A stretch of 64,000 nt of DNA from Lasiodiplodia sp. COLG20 (GCA_009801085.1 VNWV01000008.1:558001-622000), one strand, 5' to 3'. Shown: positions 1 through 9,184, counted from the first letter of the stretch. The notes: a model not told the origin generated them from the letters alone. Numbers and translations are program-made.

Positions 1-1756
1 CGGCCTCTGACGTGACCCGCAGTACTCGCGCTGCTTTGTTCTTGTGTTTGATTCTCCCCCACATGAGCTTGAAGTAATCCTTCAGTTCTGGAGGAAATTG
101 GACCAACTCTTCATACAAATCGTCCATCGTGCCATTGATACGAGCCTCAGAAAGGAGTTGGTCAATGACGAGCACAACCCAAAGGATCACCCCCTTGGCT
201 CGTTCCGCGATTTCTGAGAACAGTCTCTCACATCCTGCGGGATTCTTCCTCCGTAAGTCTTGGAATTTTGGGTTCGCGCTCATTCTCTTATTGATGAGTC
301 TCTCAATGTCCGTTTTTGTCAAGTCGTGAAGATAGAGTTTCCATTGACTGAGTTTGAAATGCTCTTCAAATTCGTTCCATGTGCGGCTGGAAATGCACAG
401 CTTGATTCTGGTTGATGCACCGAGCTCATTGATCAACGCAAGGAGATGTTCAAGTCTTACGGACGGATCACTCGCATCGGACTCGTCCAAGCCGTCCACG
501 AACAGGCATATTTTGACTGTCTCGATTTCCTGGTCCGCAAGCCTCTTAAACGCTTGCAGGAGTTCATCAAGATCCCATGGCTCCCCATGAGGCCAAAAAT
601 CGATGCCAGTGCTGTCCTCTTCCCATCGAGAAGGGAAGGCAGTGGGAATTAGAGCTGGAGCTTGCTTGAGTATGTCAAACAACAGCGATCGAAGCATCCC
701 TTCGCGACTTCTTTGAAGTTCTGTCCCGCCGACCCAGAAGAAATAATAGGCAGTGAGGACTCGCGTAGAACTAGCCCACTCGTGCAAAGCCTTTTCGGTT
801 TCCTCTTTTCCGTCTTCTCCAAGAAACTTCATGAATGTTGATTTTCCGGAGCCTGCCTTCCCTGCAACCCAGAAAACTCCATCCTCGCAGCTTAACCAAT
901 GCCGGAAGTTGGTTCTGATGCGACGCGCATTCTGGTCAATGTCTTCTGAGTCATTGTGGGCCCAATTGAATGTCTTTGGGAAATACCCTTTTATTTGCGT
1001 CTTTCGTGAGCGCATCTGCTCGAATTCTAAGCTCCTCATGATTCGGTTCTTCCTCTGTGATCTGGCGTTCTGATCTAGAAGGTCCAAAAGTTTGTTTCTC
1101 AAGCTCAAGACCTCACCATTAGTCTGTATGGTGAGACTCTTTTCTTTGCTGATGTTCTTTGCAAGCTGGAGCACTTCCACCTTAAGCGACTCCAGGCCTT
1201 TTGCTGTGTTGTCCTGGGCTGTCGTGAGGTCCCTAGTGTCTTTGGCCACTGAGTTGAGGGTTCTGAGTGCTTTGGATTGTTTATCACTGTCTTTTGTTAG
1301 CATAGAATGCAGCGGCTCCAACATGGGTGAGGTGCACCTGAGAAGAAATATCATATGTGTGGCCAACTGGCTCCGGGTTTTCTCGAGTCTATGATAAAGT
1401 TTCTCCATCTCGTTTGCCTTTCCTTGAGCTCGGATCGTTTGGCGGAAAGCCTGCCACTTTGGGTGATTGGTGTCTTGCGGGATTTTCAAGTTCGTGAAGA
1501 TTCTCTGAAGATCCACCGAGATGTTACAGCAGTTCTCAGCCAGGATCGTGAGCGGGCCTTGACCCTTAGAGTCCTCATCAACCAATGCGCCGGTCAAATT
1601 CTGCATATCGGCTACGACGATTTCGAGGCTTGTGTTCTCTTTTGTGGTGCCGTCCGGCGAGTGGTAGAGCTCTGACATTGTGGATGTGAGTTTTATGCAA
1701 TACTCTACGAACTGGGCAATGTTTGCCGCGAGGCCTAAAGCCGTTAGGGAATCCAT
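1..1756 (-). CDS. NACHT-domain STAND (NLR-like) protein, 3' end cut by window edge
   Basis: An open minus-strand frame runs without a stop from an ATG at 1756 to the window start, giving 585 codons and no intron seen. The N-terminus (MDSLTALGLAANIAQFV) resembles the fungal N-terminal domain common in STAND proteins. A helical region follows, then a NACHT NTPase: Walker A GKAGSGKST at about residues 297-305, Walker B CLFVDGLDE at about 415-424, and sensor-like CISSRTW. Fungal proteins of this architecture act as NLR-like sensors in nonself recognition and regulated cell death; the role here is inferred. The C-terminal sensor repeats (WD40, ankyrin or TPR) that would define specificity lie outside the window. 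The start is chosen because it gives the family-typical N-terminus. Confidence 0.85.
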   Translation of the reverse strand, partial: MDSLTALGLAANIAQFVEYCIKLTSTMSELYHSPDGTTKENTSLEIVVADMQNLTGALVDEDSKGQGPLTILAENCCNISVDLQRIFTNLKIPQDTNHPKWQAFRQTIRAQGKANEMEKLYHRLEKTRSQLATHMIFLLRCTSPMLEPLHSMLTKDSDKQSKALRTLNSVAKDTRDLTTAQDNTAKGLESLKVEVLQLAKNISKEKSLTIQTNGEVLSLRNKLLDLLDQNARSQRKNRIMRSLEFEQMRSRKTQIKGYFPKTFNWAHNDSEDIDQNARRIRTNFRHWLSCEDGVFWVAGKAGSGKSTFMKFLGEDGKEETEKALHEWASSTRVLTAYYFFWVGGTELQRSREGMLRSLLFDILKQAPALIPTAFPSRWEEDSTGIDFWPHGEPWDLDELLQAFKRLADQEIETVKICLFVDGLDESDASDPSVRLEHLLALINELGASTRIKLCISSRTWNEFEEHFKLSQWKLYLHDLTKTDIERLINKRMSANPKFQDLRRKNPAGCERLFSEIAERAKGVILWVVLVIDQLLSEARINGTMDDLYEELVQFPPELKDYFKLMWGRIKHKNKAARVLRVTSEA

Positions 1757-2221
1757 AATGGCACTGCTGGGCTCCAGCCCACAAAGATGAGAGATTGAAG
1801 AATTTTCCGACGAGGCTGAGATAGCGGGCTGGAAATTCAATGAGGGGCAAGCAGGGATTCAAATCTGTGTAACCTCAATTACACGTGCTGCCGGAACCAC
1901 GACTTTAGAGATAAAATGTTGAGACTGAGATTTTACGTATGGTACGGCATCAAAAATTTCAAGTTTCTAAGACAATACGATGAAAATATTACAGATTTTT
2001 AGAAATCAGCCTGATGGCTGCGGATGGTGACGATACTAATACTAGTCACGTGTACTTTCTTATAACTTATTGCCCCACTTACCACAGCCTCGTTGTAACT
2101 TCTCGAGAACATTTTGAAGCTCCTGGGGCTATACCTTTTGAGATCTTCTTCACGTTGCGGCTGTGCACAACCGCGGCGCATTCCTCGGTTTATACGAAAG
2201 TTTAGGTAATAGCAGGACAAA
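1757..2221. other. Intergenic, divergent promoter region
   Basis: Region between the NACHT gene and the cation exchanger, which diverge from it. The part at 1870-2010 is AT-rich and a CACGTG palindrome lies near 2046. No coding or RNA gene was recognised. Confidence 0.5.
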
Positions 2222-3832
2222 ATGTCGAGGACGATCAGTGAGTGCTCAATCTCTCCAGCCTCATGGAGCTCAGCCTGACTCACCATGAAATCATGGTATA
2301 GATGACAGAAGAGGCAATATCATAAGGAAAACAAGGATACACAACCAGTACACGTGGTCTGCTGACCCAGTTCTGATTGCAGAGGATCTTGAGGATCCTG
2401 ATCCCACTGGCGGTGATTCGGCTCAGAGGGTTCTACAGTCAACCGGATGGGCCAATGCTGTACCCTTACATAAGGATGCTCGATGGTGGGTGCGGTGGCC
2501 TGCGAAAGCCGTCCGTTACGTGCGCACACGCGTAGATTGTTTACCTCGCTTCTTCTACTTCACCCTTACTCTCAGCTACATCAATCTGCTTCTTGTGTTC
2601 TTGCCGTTCGGTCTTGCTGCTCAGACTATGGGCTGGGTACCGCAGGTCGCCATTGCCCTCAACACGCTCTCGTTGACGCCGCTCGCATTCTTGATAGCAT
2701 TCTTTGCGGAGGAGCTATCATCAAACTGCAACAAGGCCGCGTCATATCTTATTGAGAGTGTTCTTGCAAACGCCGTGTGGCTGATAGTAAGTATATTTCT
2801 GCTTTCAGGAAGAAATGTAAATCCACTGACCTGAGTCAGCTCGGCATATGTGCCATTATGCGGGAGCAACCTGTGTTTATTCAAAGTGTCATCGCTGGGA
2901 GTATCATGTCGCGCAGTTTTCTAGTATGCTCATTTCTGCGTTTTTCCGGAAAATGAAAGCTTACGCTTACACTTCTGAACAGGGACTGGGAGGTGCATTT
3001 CTTGCTGGAGGGATTAGACTGAGGGAGAGACGTTTCAACGAGACACTTGCCTCAACACTGACTTCCCTCGTGATGATCGGCTTTGTTCCCATGGTGGCCT
3101 GTAAAATGCTGGCCAAAGTCACTCGAGAGGAATCTTCGTCAATGTCGGAAGCGCACCTGCTCGCATTCACTCACGGGTCAGCGATTTTGATGCTCATGTG
3201 GTACATTATTTACATTGTTTTCCGCGCCTGGACCCACTCGGATTTCCTAGATCCCGAATTTGTCGACGAAGACGGTGACAGCACTTTAGAGCAAAGCACT
3301 GCGATAGAGAGATTCCCAAAACGGCTTGCGCTCTGGTCTTTAGCGATCGTCATCACAGGCACTATATTCAGCAGCCTAGCTCTGCTGAAAGGCATCGAAG
3401 ACTTGACTCAGGACTTTTTCCTCTCCAAGACAACAATCACCGTGATACTTTTACCCTTCCTGATCAATTTTCCGGAGAACGTCACGATCACGTTGGCGGC
3501 ATATATAGATCAGATGGACCAAGCTGTGCTGGTTGCTACGAGCAGTGTCATTCACATGAACCTCGTCGTCTTTCCCGCCATGGTGTTGTTCGGATGGGCA
3601 ATGAAACAACCGGTAACTTTGGAATTGGTCGGTCCTGGGCTTGTGGTATGCGGCATCGGGATATGGGTGACCGGTTCGGTCTTGCAGGATGGTAAATCGA
3701 ACTATCTGGAGGGTATGATCTGCATAGGCTTGTAAGTATGCCTTGTGATCTGATGTAGTATATGTTATTGACTAAAAATACAGATATGTGATATTTGCCT
3801 TAATGTTTTGTCTTTTCCCAGAAAACTTATAG
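2222..3832 (+). CDS. CAX-type Ca2+(cation)/H+ exchanger-like membrane protein
   Basis: Proposed exons 2222-2237, 2314-2786, 2840-2923, 2983-3731 and 3784-3832 join in phase and give 456 aa. The last four exons are well supported by homology and splice consensus. The first is a guess: exon 2 is open but has no ATG, and the ATG at 2222 with a GTGAGT donor is the nearest that fits. The protein is a polytopic membrane protein with the two inverted alpha repeats of the vacuolar CAX family (NAVWLI to LGGAFLAGG, and FLINFPENVTITLAAY to MVLFGW). Family members exchange Ca2+ or other cations for protons across the vacuole membrane. The first repeat has Trp where the family has the conserved Glu of NAVELI, and Arg where SNLLL is usual, so transport activity is doubtful. 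Confidence 0.8.
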
Positions 3833-4429
3833 GACGGCAATATGCTCAGGTCCGGGCGAGAGCTATAATAGTTATTCGATACGGAGGTGGACCTCCGGCG
3901 TCTCGGCAGGGCTCCGTCAGTACCAAAGCGCCTGGCGCAGAATAAGATATTGCAAGCGAGGGGCGCGGAAACATTCCTATCTATCGATTCATGTGATATA
4001 GTAGGAACGCTCGATTCTTGCCTATTTGTAATCCCCTGTCTACCAAGGTGACTCGCATCCAGCGACTTCAAGAGGGGCGGCCCGGAAGCAGCGGGTTCCG
4101 AGGCTGACAAAGAACCGTCTGCTCCATAAGCGCCCGTCGATCGCGGACCACGTGTTGGCCCGAGTTCGCCCCGTCCCGGCGCCCCCCGGCCGAGCTTTCG
4201 TGGCGCACGGCCTTGTCAAATCCCCGAGAGACCTTAGTTGCTGCCAAATCAACCACACAACTGACTCTACCTGCTGTGCTTTCCAAGACATCTTTCACAT
4301 TGCTTGCGTCAGCCAGTGCACAATGCCAATCATGCAACCCTTCAAATACACCCGCGAGCTACCGCACAATGTCAACACCACCACTGCACATCTCCCCTCA
4401 GGATAGCTGAAAGACAGCAACAAAGAAAA
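3833..4429. other. Intergenic, promoter of the FSP1-like gene
   Basis: Holds the 3' flank of the exchanger and the promoter/leader of the next plus-strand gene. A CACGTG palindrome lies near 4150. The frame of the downstream gene stays open upstream to about 4304 but has no ATG there. No separate gene is supported. Confidence 0.5.
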
Positions 4430-5602
4430 ATGTCCACGCACAACATCGTCGTCCTCGGCGGCTCCTTCGCAGGCCTTGGCATCTCCCACAACCTCCTCCG
4501 CCATGTCATTCCCCAGCTACCGGATTCATCCAACTACAAGCTCATCCTTGTCAACCCCTCTGATCACTTCTATTTCAAGCCCGCTTCTCCGCGGATGACT
4601 TCACGAGAGGATCTCATCCCGTTCGATAAGGTTATGGTCCCGATCAGCAAGGGTTTCTCTGGCTACAAGCAGTTTGAGCTTGTCCAGGCCTACGCACGTG
4701 CCATCAGCCCAGAGACCCGGGAGATCACCATCGAGCACGTCAAGACCGAGAAGGGTTCCACCAAGATCCACTACGACACTCTGATCATCGCTACCGGCGC
4801 CTCCTCCAAGTCTCCGCTTTGGAGCCCTGCTGTGCCCAAAGAGGAAACTCAGGCCGCCCTCGCCGAGTTCCGAGACAAGCTCAAGGCCGCACAGAGGATC
4901 GTCATTGCCGGCGGTGGCGCCGTCGGTGTCGAGACGGCCGGAGAACTCGGCTTCGACCACGGGAAGAAGAAGGACATCATCCTCTACTCGGGCTCCACCG
5001 GTCTCCTCTCCCGCGTCCGGTCCGACGTCGGCCAACGGGCCGAGAAGTACCTGAACGACATGGGCGTCACCGTCGTTCACAACACCAAGATCGTCTCCAG
5101 CGGCATCGGCCCAGACGGAAAGGAGGCTCTGCACCTCAGCGACGGCTCCCAGACCACTGCAGACCTCTTCATCGACGCCCGTGGCTCCAAGCTCAACAAC
5201 GACTTCCTGCCCGGCTCATGGCTGAATGAGCGCGGCGCCGTCGCGGTCGATGACACACAGAGAGTCAAAGCTGCCGGCGCCGGCGCGCGCGTCTACGCTG
5301 TTGGCGACATCGCCTCGTATTCCTCGGGCGGCATCATGGACATTCAGTTCTCCATCCCACCGCTCACCGCCGTCATCGAGTATGATCTGACCGACGGAAA
5401 GTCCAAGGCACAGCCCACGTATGCCGGCCAGAAAGCCCAGAGTATGATGGTGCCTGTCGGCAGGAAGAAGTCGGTCGGTGTCCTCTTCAACTACTGGCTG
5501 CCTAGCTACCTCGGTTACATGATCAAGGGCAAGACTTTCTTTGCCGACCAGGGAGTTGGCACCGTCATGGGAGAGAAGTGGACGAAGAAGAAGACTTACT
5601 AA
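4430..5602 (+). CDS. FSP1/AIFM2-like FAD-dependent NAD(P)H oxidoreductase
   Basis: Single exon, 390 aa. It belongs to the pyridine nucleotide-disulphide oxidoreductase fold as in AIFM2/FSP1 and fungal AIF-like proteins, which pass electrons from NAD(P)H to quinones. The N-terminal FAD-binding Rossmann motif is VVLGGSFAGLG (residues 5-15), the NAD(P)H-binding motif is VIAGGGAVGVE at about 158-168, and the FAD-contacting VYAVGDIAS lies near 288-296. There is no N-terminal signal or membrane anchor at this start, so a cytosolic or lipid-droplet location is likely. The ATG at 4430 places the first Rossmann strand right at the N-terminus, as expected. A 42-codon in-frame extension upstream lacks an ATG. 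Codon use is strongly C-ending, as in highly expressed fungal genes. Confidence 0.88.
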   Translation: MSTHNIVVLGGSFAGLGISHNLLRHVIPQLPDSSNYKLILVNPSDHFYFKPASPRMTSREDLIPFDKVMVPISKGFSGYKQFELVQAYARAISPETREITIEHVKTEKGSTKIHYDTLIIATGASSKSPLWSPAVPKEETQAALAEFRDKLKAAQRIVIAGGGAVGVETAGELGFDHGKKKDIILYSGSTGLLSRVRSDVGQRAEKYLNDMGVTVVHNTKIVSSGIGPDGKEALHLSDGSQTTADLFIDARGSKLNNDFLPGSWLNERGAVAVDDTQRVKAAGAGARVYAVGDIASYSSGGIMDIQFSIPPLTAVIEYDLTDGKSKAQPTYAGQKAQSMMVPVGRKKSVGVLFNYWLPSYLGYMIKGKTFFADQGVGTVMGEKWTKKKTY

Positions 5603-6107
5603 AGAGCCTGACTTTTTTTTTTTTTCATCATTACTGTTTTTGCATGTTTTACGTCTACCGATATCCCGCCCCGAGTCGGCACTTTTTCTTCTTTCTTTTC
5701 TTTACCGTCGCAGTTCGCTTAGATTAGAATGCGCCACTGCTCGTAGATAGTCCCATTAATAGATCAGTACAAACAAAGCCTCATTGATGACCAGTGCAGC
5801 ACCTATTTTTGCTTTTGCCCTTTGTTCTCCTTCGACGGTCTCTTGGCACCGACACTTTACAAAAAGAAGGCAGCTTTCCAGCCGATGCTGCGTTACTTGC
5901 GCCTGTTTTTGCCTGTTACTTCTCTTTTCATTACTGTCTATCTCTTCGTTCCCAGGCGGGACCTGGTCGGTACATATTAGCATATTTCTGCATCTTCACT
6001 GACCTCAAAGCTCTATCCACAGCATCAAAACGAGCACTCTGACTTACCATCCAGCAACACCAAAAGCAACTAGACTCCATCCAACCACCAATTTAGCAAG
6101 AGAAACA
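5603..6107. other. Intergenic, pyrimidine-rich
   Basis: 3' flank of the FSP1-like gene with T-rich and CT-rich tracts (5610-5626 and 5685-5705), then the leader of the next plus-strand gene. No gene recognised. Confidence 0.45.
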
Positions 6108-6926
6108 ATGCCAAACCCCCCCACAACTCCCCCCACCCCCACCACCCCCACCACCCCCCAACCCATCGCCCACTGGCGCTGCTGCCTCTGCCACCACACC
6201 GAGCACAACGCCATCACCCGCGACCTCTCCCAGCCCGCCGCCAGCACCACCGCCCCCTCTTTCCACCCCGCCCGCTGCGCCCTCTGCGCCCAACCCCCCT
6301 GCGCGCGCTGCCTCGTCGCCCGCCCCGCGCCCCGCTGGGACGCCTCCTCCCGCACGTACACCTCGCCGTCGCGCCTGCTCGAGTGGAATCCATCCCGCCG
6401 CGACGCGTGGGGCTTCGTGTGCATGCACTGCGGCGTCCCGACGCTCGTGTCGCGCGTGAGGAGGTTCGCACATGCGGCGGTGCGGACGGCGTGGAGTAGG
6501 CCGACGTCGGCGTCGGCGAGGGGGGATGATGATGGTGGGTGTATGATGGTGTTGGGGCCGGGGGCGACGGTGTCGGCGGAGGTGGTGGCGGCGGCGGCGC
6601 AGGGTGGTCGGCCGTACGAGGGGGTTGAGATGGAGTTTTTGCCGTTTCAGCGGAGGAGGAAGGTGGGGGTGGGGGAGATGCTGGGGCTGGTGGCAAGGTG
6701 TGGGAATGAGGCGTGTGGGCAGCCGATGTGTGATGAGAGTTTGGAGTTTTATGTGCCGGTGGATGGTGGTGATGGGGAGGACGGAGAAGAGGTGAGTCGG
6801 TGGGAGATGGCGGACTGGATCTGCTCGGCGGCGGAGGGGACGGCGAGGTGGGTGAGTGTGGCGAGGTTGGGGAGGGTTGCGAAGGGTGCTTTGGGTTTGG
6901 GAGTGATGTATTATGTGTTGTGCTGA
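6108..6926 (+). CDS. Hypothetical Cys-rich, probable zinc-binding protein
   Basis: Single exon, 272 aa, with no family recognised. A Pro/Thr-rich N-terminus is followed by paired cysteines: WRCCLCHH (about residues 24-31), CALCAQPPCARC (about 57-68), VCMHCG (about 104-109) and CGNEACGQPMC (about 198-208). This spacing suggests one or two structural zinc sites of a treble-clef or RING-like kind. The C-terminus is hydrophobic (VMYYVLC). The DNA is odd: the coding strand is very C-rich to about 6400 and very G-rich from about 6440, and the opposite strand has a dense G-run cluster at the start codon. The Cys pattern argues that the frame is real, but low complexity limits confidence. Confidence 0.55.
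   Translation: MPNPPTTPPTPTTPTTPQPIAHWRCCLCHHTEHNAITRDLSQPAASTTAPSFHPARCALCAQPPCARCLVARPAPRWDASSRTYTSPSRLLEWNPSRRDAWGFVCMHCGVPTLVSRVRRFAHAAVRTAWSRPTSASARGDDDGGCMMVLGPGATVSAEVVAAAAQGGRPYEGVEMEFLPFQRRRKVGVGEMLGLVARCGNEACGQPMCDESLEFYVPVDGGDGEDGEEVSRWEMADWICSAAEGTARWVSVARLGRVAKGALGLGVMYYVLC
6112..6166 (-). repeat. G-run cluster with G-quadruplex potential (minus strand)
   Basis: The plus strand has at least five runs of four or more C separated by one to four bases. The minus strand therefore fits the G3+N1-7 pattern for a G-quadruplex, and the plus strand could form an i-motif. It covers the first codons of the Cys-rich gene and encodes its Pro/Thr repeats. Confidence 0.6.
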
Positions 6927-7382
6927 ACTGATTATAAGTAGAACTTCAGACGATTAGTTGGTGATGAGGGTACACACTTCTATTTTTCCATTTTCTTCTT
7001 TTCCTCCTTGACGTCGCATCACATACCGTACCCATGACGAAATCAAGATTCTCCAGTGGTCCATCTTAGCTTCACCGCTCACCAATACGGTGAAGGGCTA
7101 CTAATCACCAGCACTACGTAGAAGTGCGGACCATTCGCTGGTGTTCCTCCTCTTGCCGGCCCAACGCCGCCTCTATTCCATGTTCCAGTGTTCCTCATAA
7201 CAGTACTGGAATGCCAAATGCCAGTTGGTATACGCTGAGAGTTGTTGATGACTCCTCCACGTGTATGTTAACAAGTGCAACCTCCGAGGGTGATTGCAAT
7301 AATCTCGTCCCTATTATCTGATCAGTCGAAAGGTGCAACCCCCACTATAGTGGAGGGCTGCCCATCGGAATATATCACCAGC
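6927..7382. other. Intergenic between convergent genes
   Basis: Lies between the 3' ends of the Cys-rich gene (plus) and the polyQ/RS gene (minus). No gene or structured RNA recognised. Confidence 0.5.
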
Positions 7383-7833
7383 CTACCTACGCCCATACGG
7401 CGAGCGAGACCTACGGCGACGGGAGTGCGAGTTGTGCCGGTTGGGCGAGCGTGATCTGGACCGCTGCTCTCTTTCAATACGCACGAGCTGATCACGCACG
7501 AGCTGATCGCGCACATTGTCCCTAAAGCCGGGATTATTGGCCAATTGATGCACAAAACTCGCGGCCAAATCTCTGGTCTGGCGGTCAATTATGCGCCGCG
7601 GGCAGCCTCCATCAGCCTGCGGCACATGGTATTCAGCGCACCGAGGGCAAAACGTGCTTCGGCATGGTCCCGTGTGGTAGTTGCCACACCGACCACAGGG
7701 CCTGTGCCTTGGGCCCCGATTTGCGCGCGGTGGTGGAGGCGGTAGCGAGGGCGGCGGCTGAGGTGGTGGAGGAGGCGGAGGAGGCAGCTCGCGCGGCGGA
7801 GGAGGAGGCGGCAGCTGTTGCTGCTGTTGCTGC

Positions 7834-7872
<39 letters not shown>

Positions 7873-8696
7873 CGCTCCTCGGCCTTCTTTTGGCGCCGGC
7901 GCTCCCTCTTGTGCGCATTCCTCCGCTTCTTGTTCGCTTCGGACACTTCCGGATCGTGCGGCGGAGGGTGCCTCAGGAGGCAGCGCGGGCAGAAGGGGCG
8001 TTCCTTCTTCCTCCACAATGCCTCGGCCTGCTCTTCCGAGAAACCGGGCGGAAGTTGATCATAGTATGATTCCGGAATCGGTTCTCGTGCATCGTCCAAA
8101 ACGCTGCCATTGGGGGCCGCATAGTGGACAGACGCGGATGGTTGCATGCCAAAGGTCACAGGCTCGCTCTCATGAGGAGCTTCACTGTGACCGGCAGCAG
8201 GAAGGTTGTACCCAGCCAGGCCCGCATCTCTGAGAGTAGGCCAGGTGGGAACAGGGTGGTCGAGCCGGCCAGCCTCAGCATGACCGAGAAGCTGACCAGC
8301 TCGGGGAGCTGGAGCAGGTTCGGCGGCGGCGGCGGCGGGAGCCACCACCACCGCCTCACCCAGGCCACGACCGCTGTTACCAGCGTGGATGACCGGCGAT
8401 TTCGGCATCAGGGCCTCCTCGCGCTCCTTCTTCTTCGCCTGCTCGGCCGCCTTCTTGCGCTCGCGCTCGACCTTGGCGCCGCGCTGGGAGGAAGGAACCT
8501 CCAGCACGCGGAAGGTCTCGCGCTCGCGCTGGTCGGCGCGCGGACGCGTCGCCTGCTCGCGACCGCTATCGTGAGCGGCGGCGGTGGTGGCGGCGGCGGC
8601 GTCGTTGATCGGCTCGCCGAGGCCACGCGTGGCGCGCGCGCCGCGGACGAGAGCCGTCTTCTTCTCAGCGGGCTTGTTGTTCTCGAAGCCGGCCAT
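7383..8696 (-). CDS. PolyQ/polyP and RS-rich protein with zinc-knuckle-like Cys motifs
   Basis: Single exon, 437 aa from the ATG at 8696 (MAGFENNKPAEKK). The frame is open further upstream to 8849 through an Ala/Thr-rich low-complexity stretch, so a longer form is possible. Order of features: charged Ala-rich N-terminus, a Lys/Arg/Glu coiled stretch (KKAAEQAKKKEREE), CPRCLLRHPPPHDP, a basic helix, 18 consecutive Gln, several Pro tracts, a second Cys block (CGRCGNYHTGPC, FCPRCAEYH) and a C-terminal Arg/Ser domain (RSRSRSPNRH, SRRRRSRSPYGRR). CxxC-H-C spacing with an RS tail is typical of RNA-binding and splicing-related proteins, so a nuclear RNA-related role is inferred. No named family was recognised. 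Confidence 0.65.
7815..7868 (-). repeat. CAG/CAA trinucleotide repeat encoding 18 Gln
   Basis: Eighteen consecutive CTG or TTG triplets on the plus strand, read as CAG/CAA on the minus strand inside the RS-rich gene. The purest block is at 7845-7868. Such tracts vary in length between strains. Confidence 0.9.
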
Positions 8697-8991
8697 TGTT
8701 TCTGCTGCTGCTGCTTCTGCTTTTGCTGCTTCTGCTGCTGGTGTTGCTGTTGCGGTTGCGGTTGCGGTTGCGGCTGTGGTTGCTGCTGTCGCTGTGCGTT
8801 CGCTGAAGGTGAAGAGGAAAGAAAGGGAAGGAGTCGCAAGATATTGCATAGATATGGAAGCAGCAAATAGCCCCGAAGAAACGCCGGGCGCACATGAAAA
8901 TTGGCTTAAATGGCCGTGTATATTCGCGAAGTGAAGCCCGCTTCACTTGGAGCCGATCAGCATCAACGCCTCGTCTTTATGTCTTACAAAC
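8697..8991. other. Low-complexity leader of the RS-rich gene
   Basis: From 8700 to about 8800 the plus strand is a mix of CTG, TTG and GGTTGC units (four near-perfect GGTTGC copies around 8753-8776). On the minus strand this is a CAG/CAA/GCAACC-rich leader directly in front of the ATG at 8696. The rest shows no feature. Confidence 0.5.
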
Positions 8992-9084
8992 GGGGGGATC
9001 TGAAGCTAACGTCCGGACGTAAATGGAGATTTAAAATTTAGACAAATGTATCCGGACGTTAGCTTCAAGTACCCCCCCCCCCCC
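8992..9084. repeat. Short inverted repeat bounded by G and C homopolymers, next to the gap
   Basis: A perfect 17-bp inverted repeat: the arm at 9001-9017 (TGAAGCTAACGTCCGGA) is the reverse complement of 9051-9067. The 33-bp spacer is AT-rich. The symmetry continues outward: six G at 8992-8997 on the left and thirteen C at 9072-9084 on the right, each three or four bases from its arm. The right C run ends at the N gap. It could be a small inverted-repeat element (MITE-like), a hairpin, or an assembly artefact. Confidence 0.75.
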
Positions 9085-9184
9085 NNNNNNNNNNNNNNNN
9101 NNNNNNNNNNNNNNNNNNNNNNNNNNNNNNNNNNNNNNNNNNNNNNNNNNNNNNNNNNNNNNNNNNNNNNNNNNNNNNNNNNNN
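9085..9184. other. Assembly gap, 100 N
   Basis: Exactly 100 N, the conventional placeholder for a scaffold gap whose true size may differ. It follows a C13 run and removes the 5' part of the gene at 9185-9543. Confidence 0.99.

Noticed and set aside
8124..8870. 248-codon plus-strand frame with Cys/Gly repeats
   Set aside because: Antisense of trinucleotide and GGTTGC repeats in and before the RS-rich gene.
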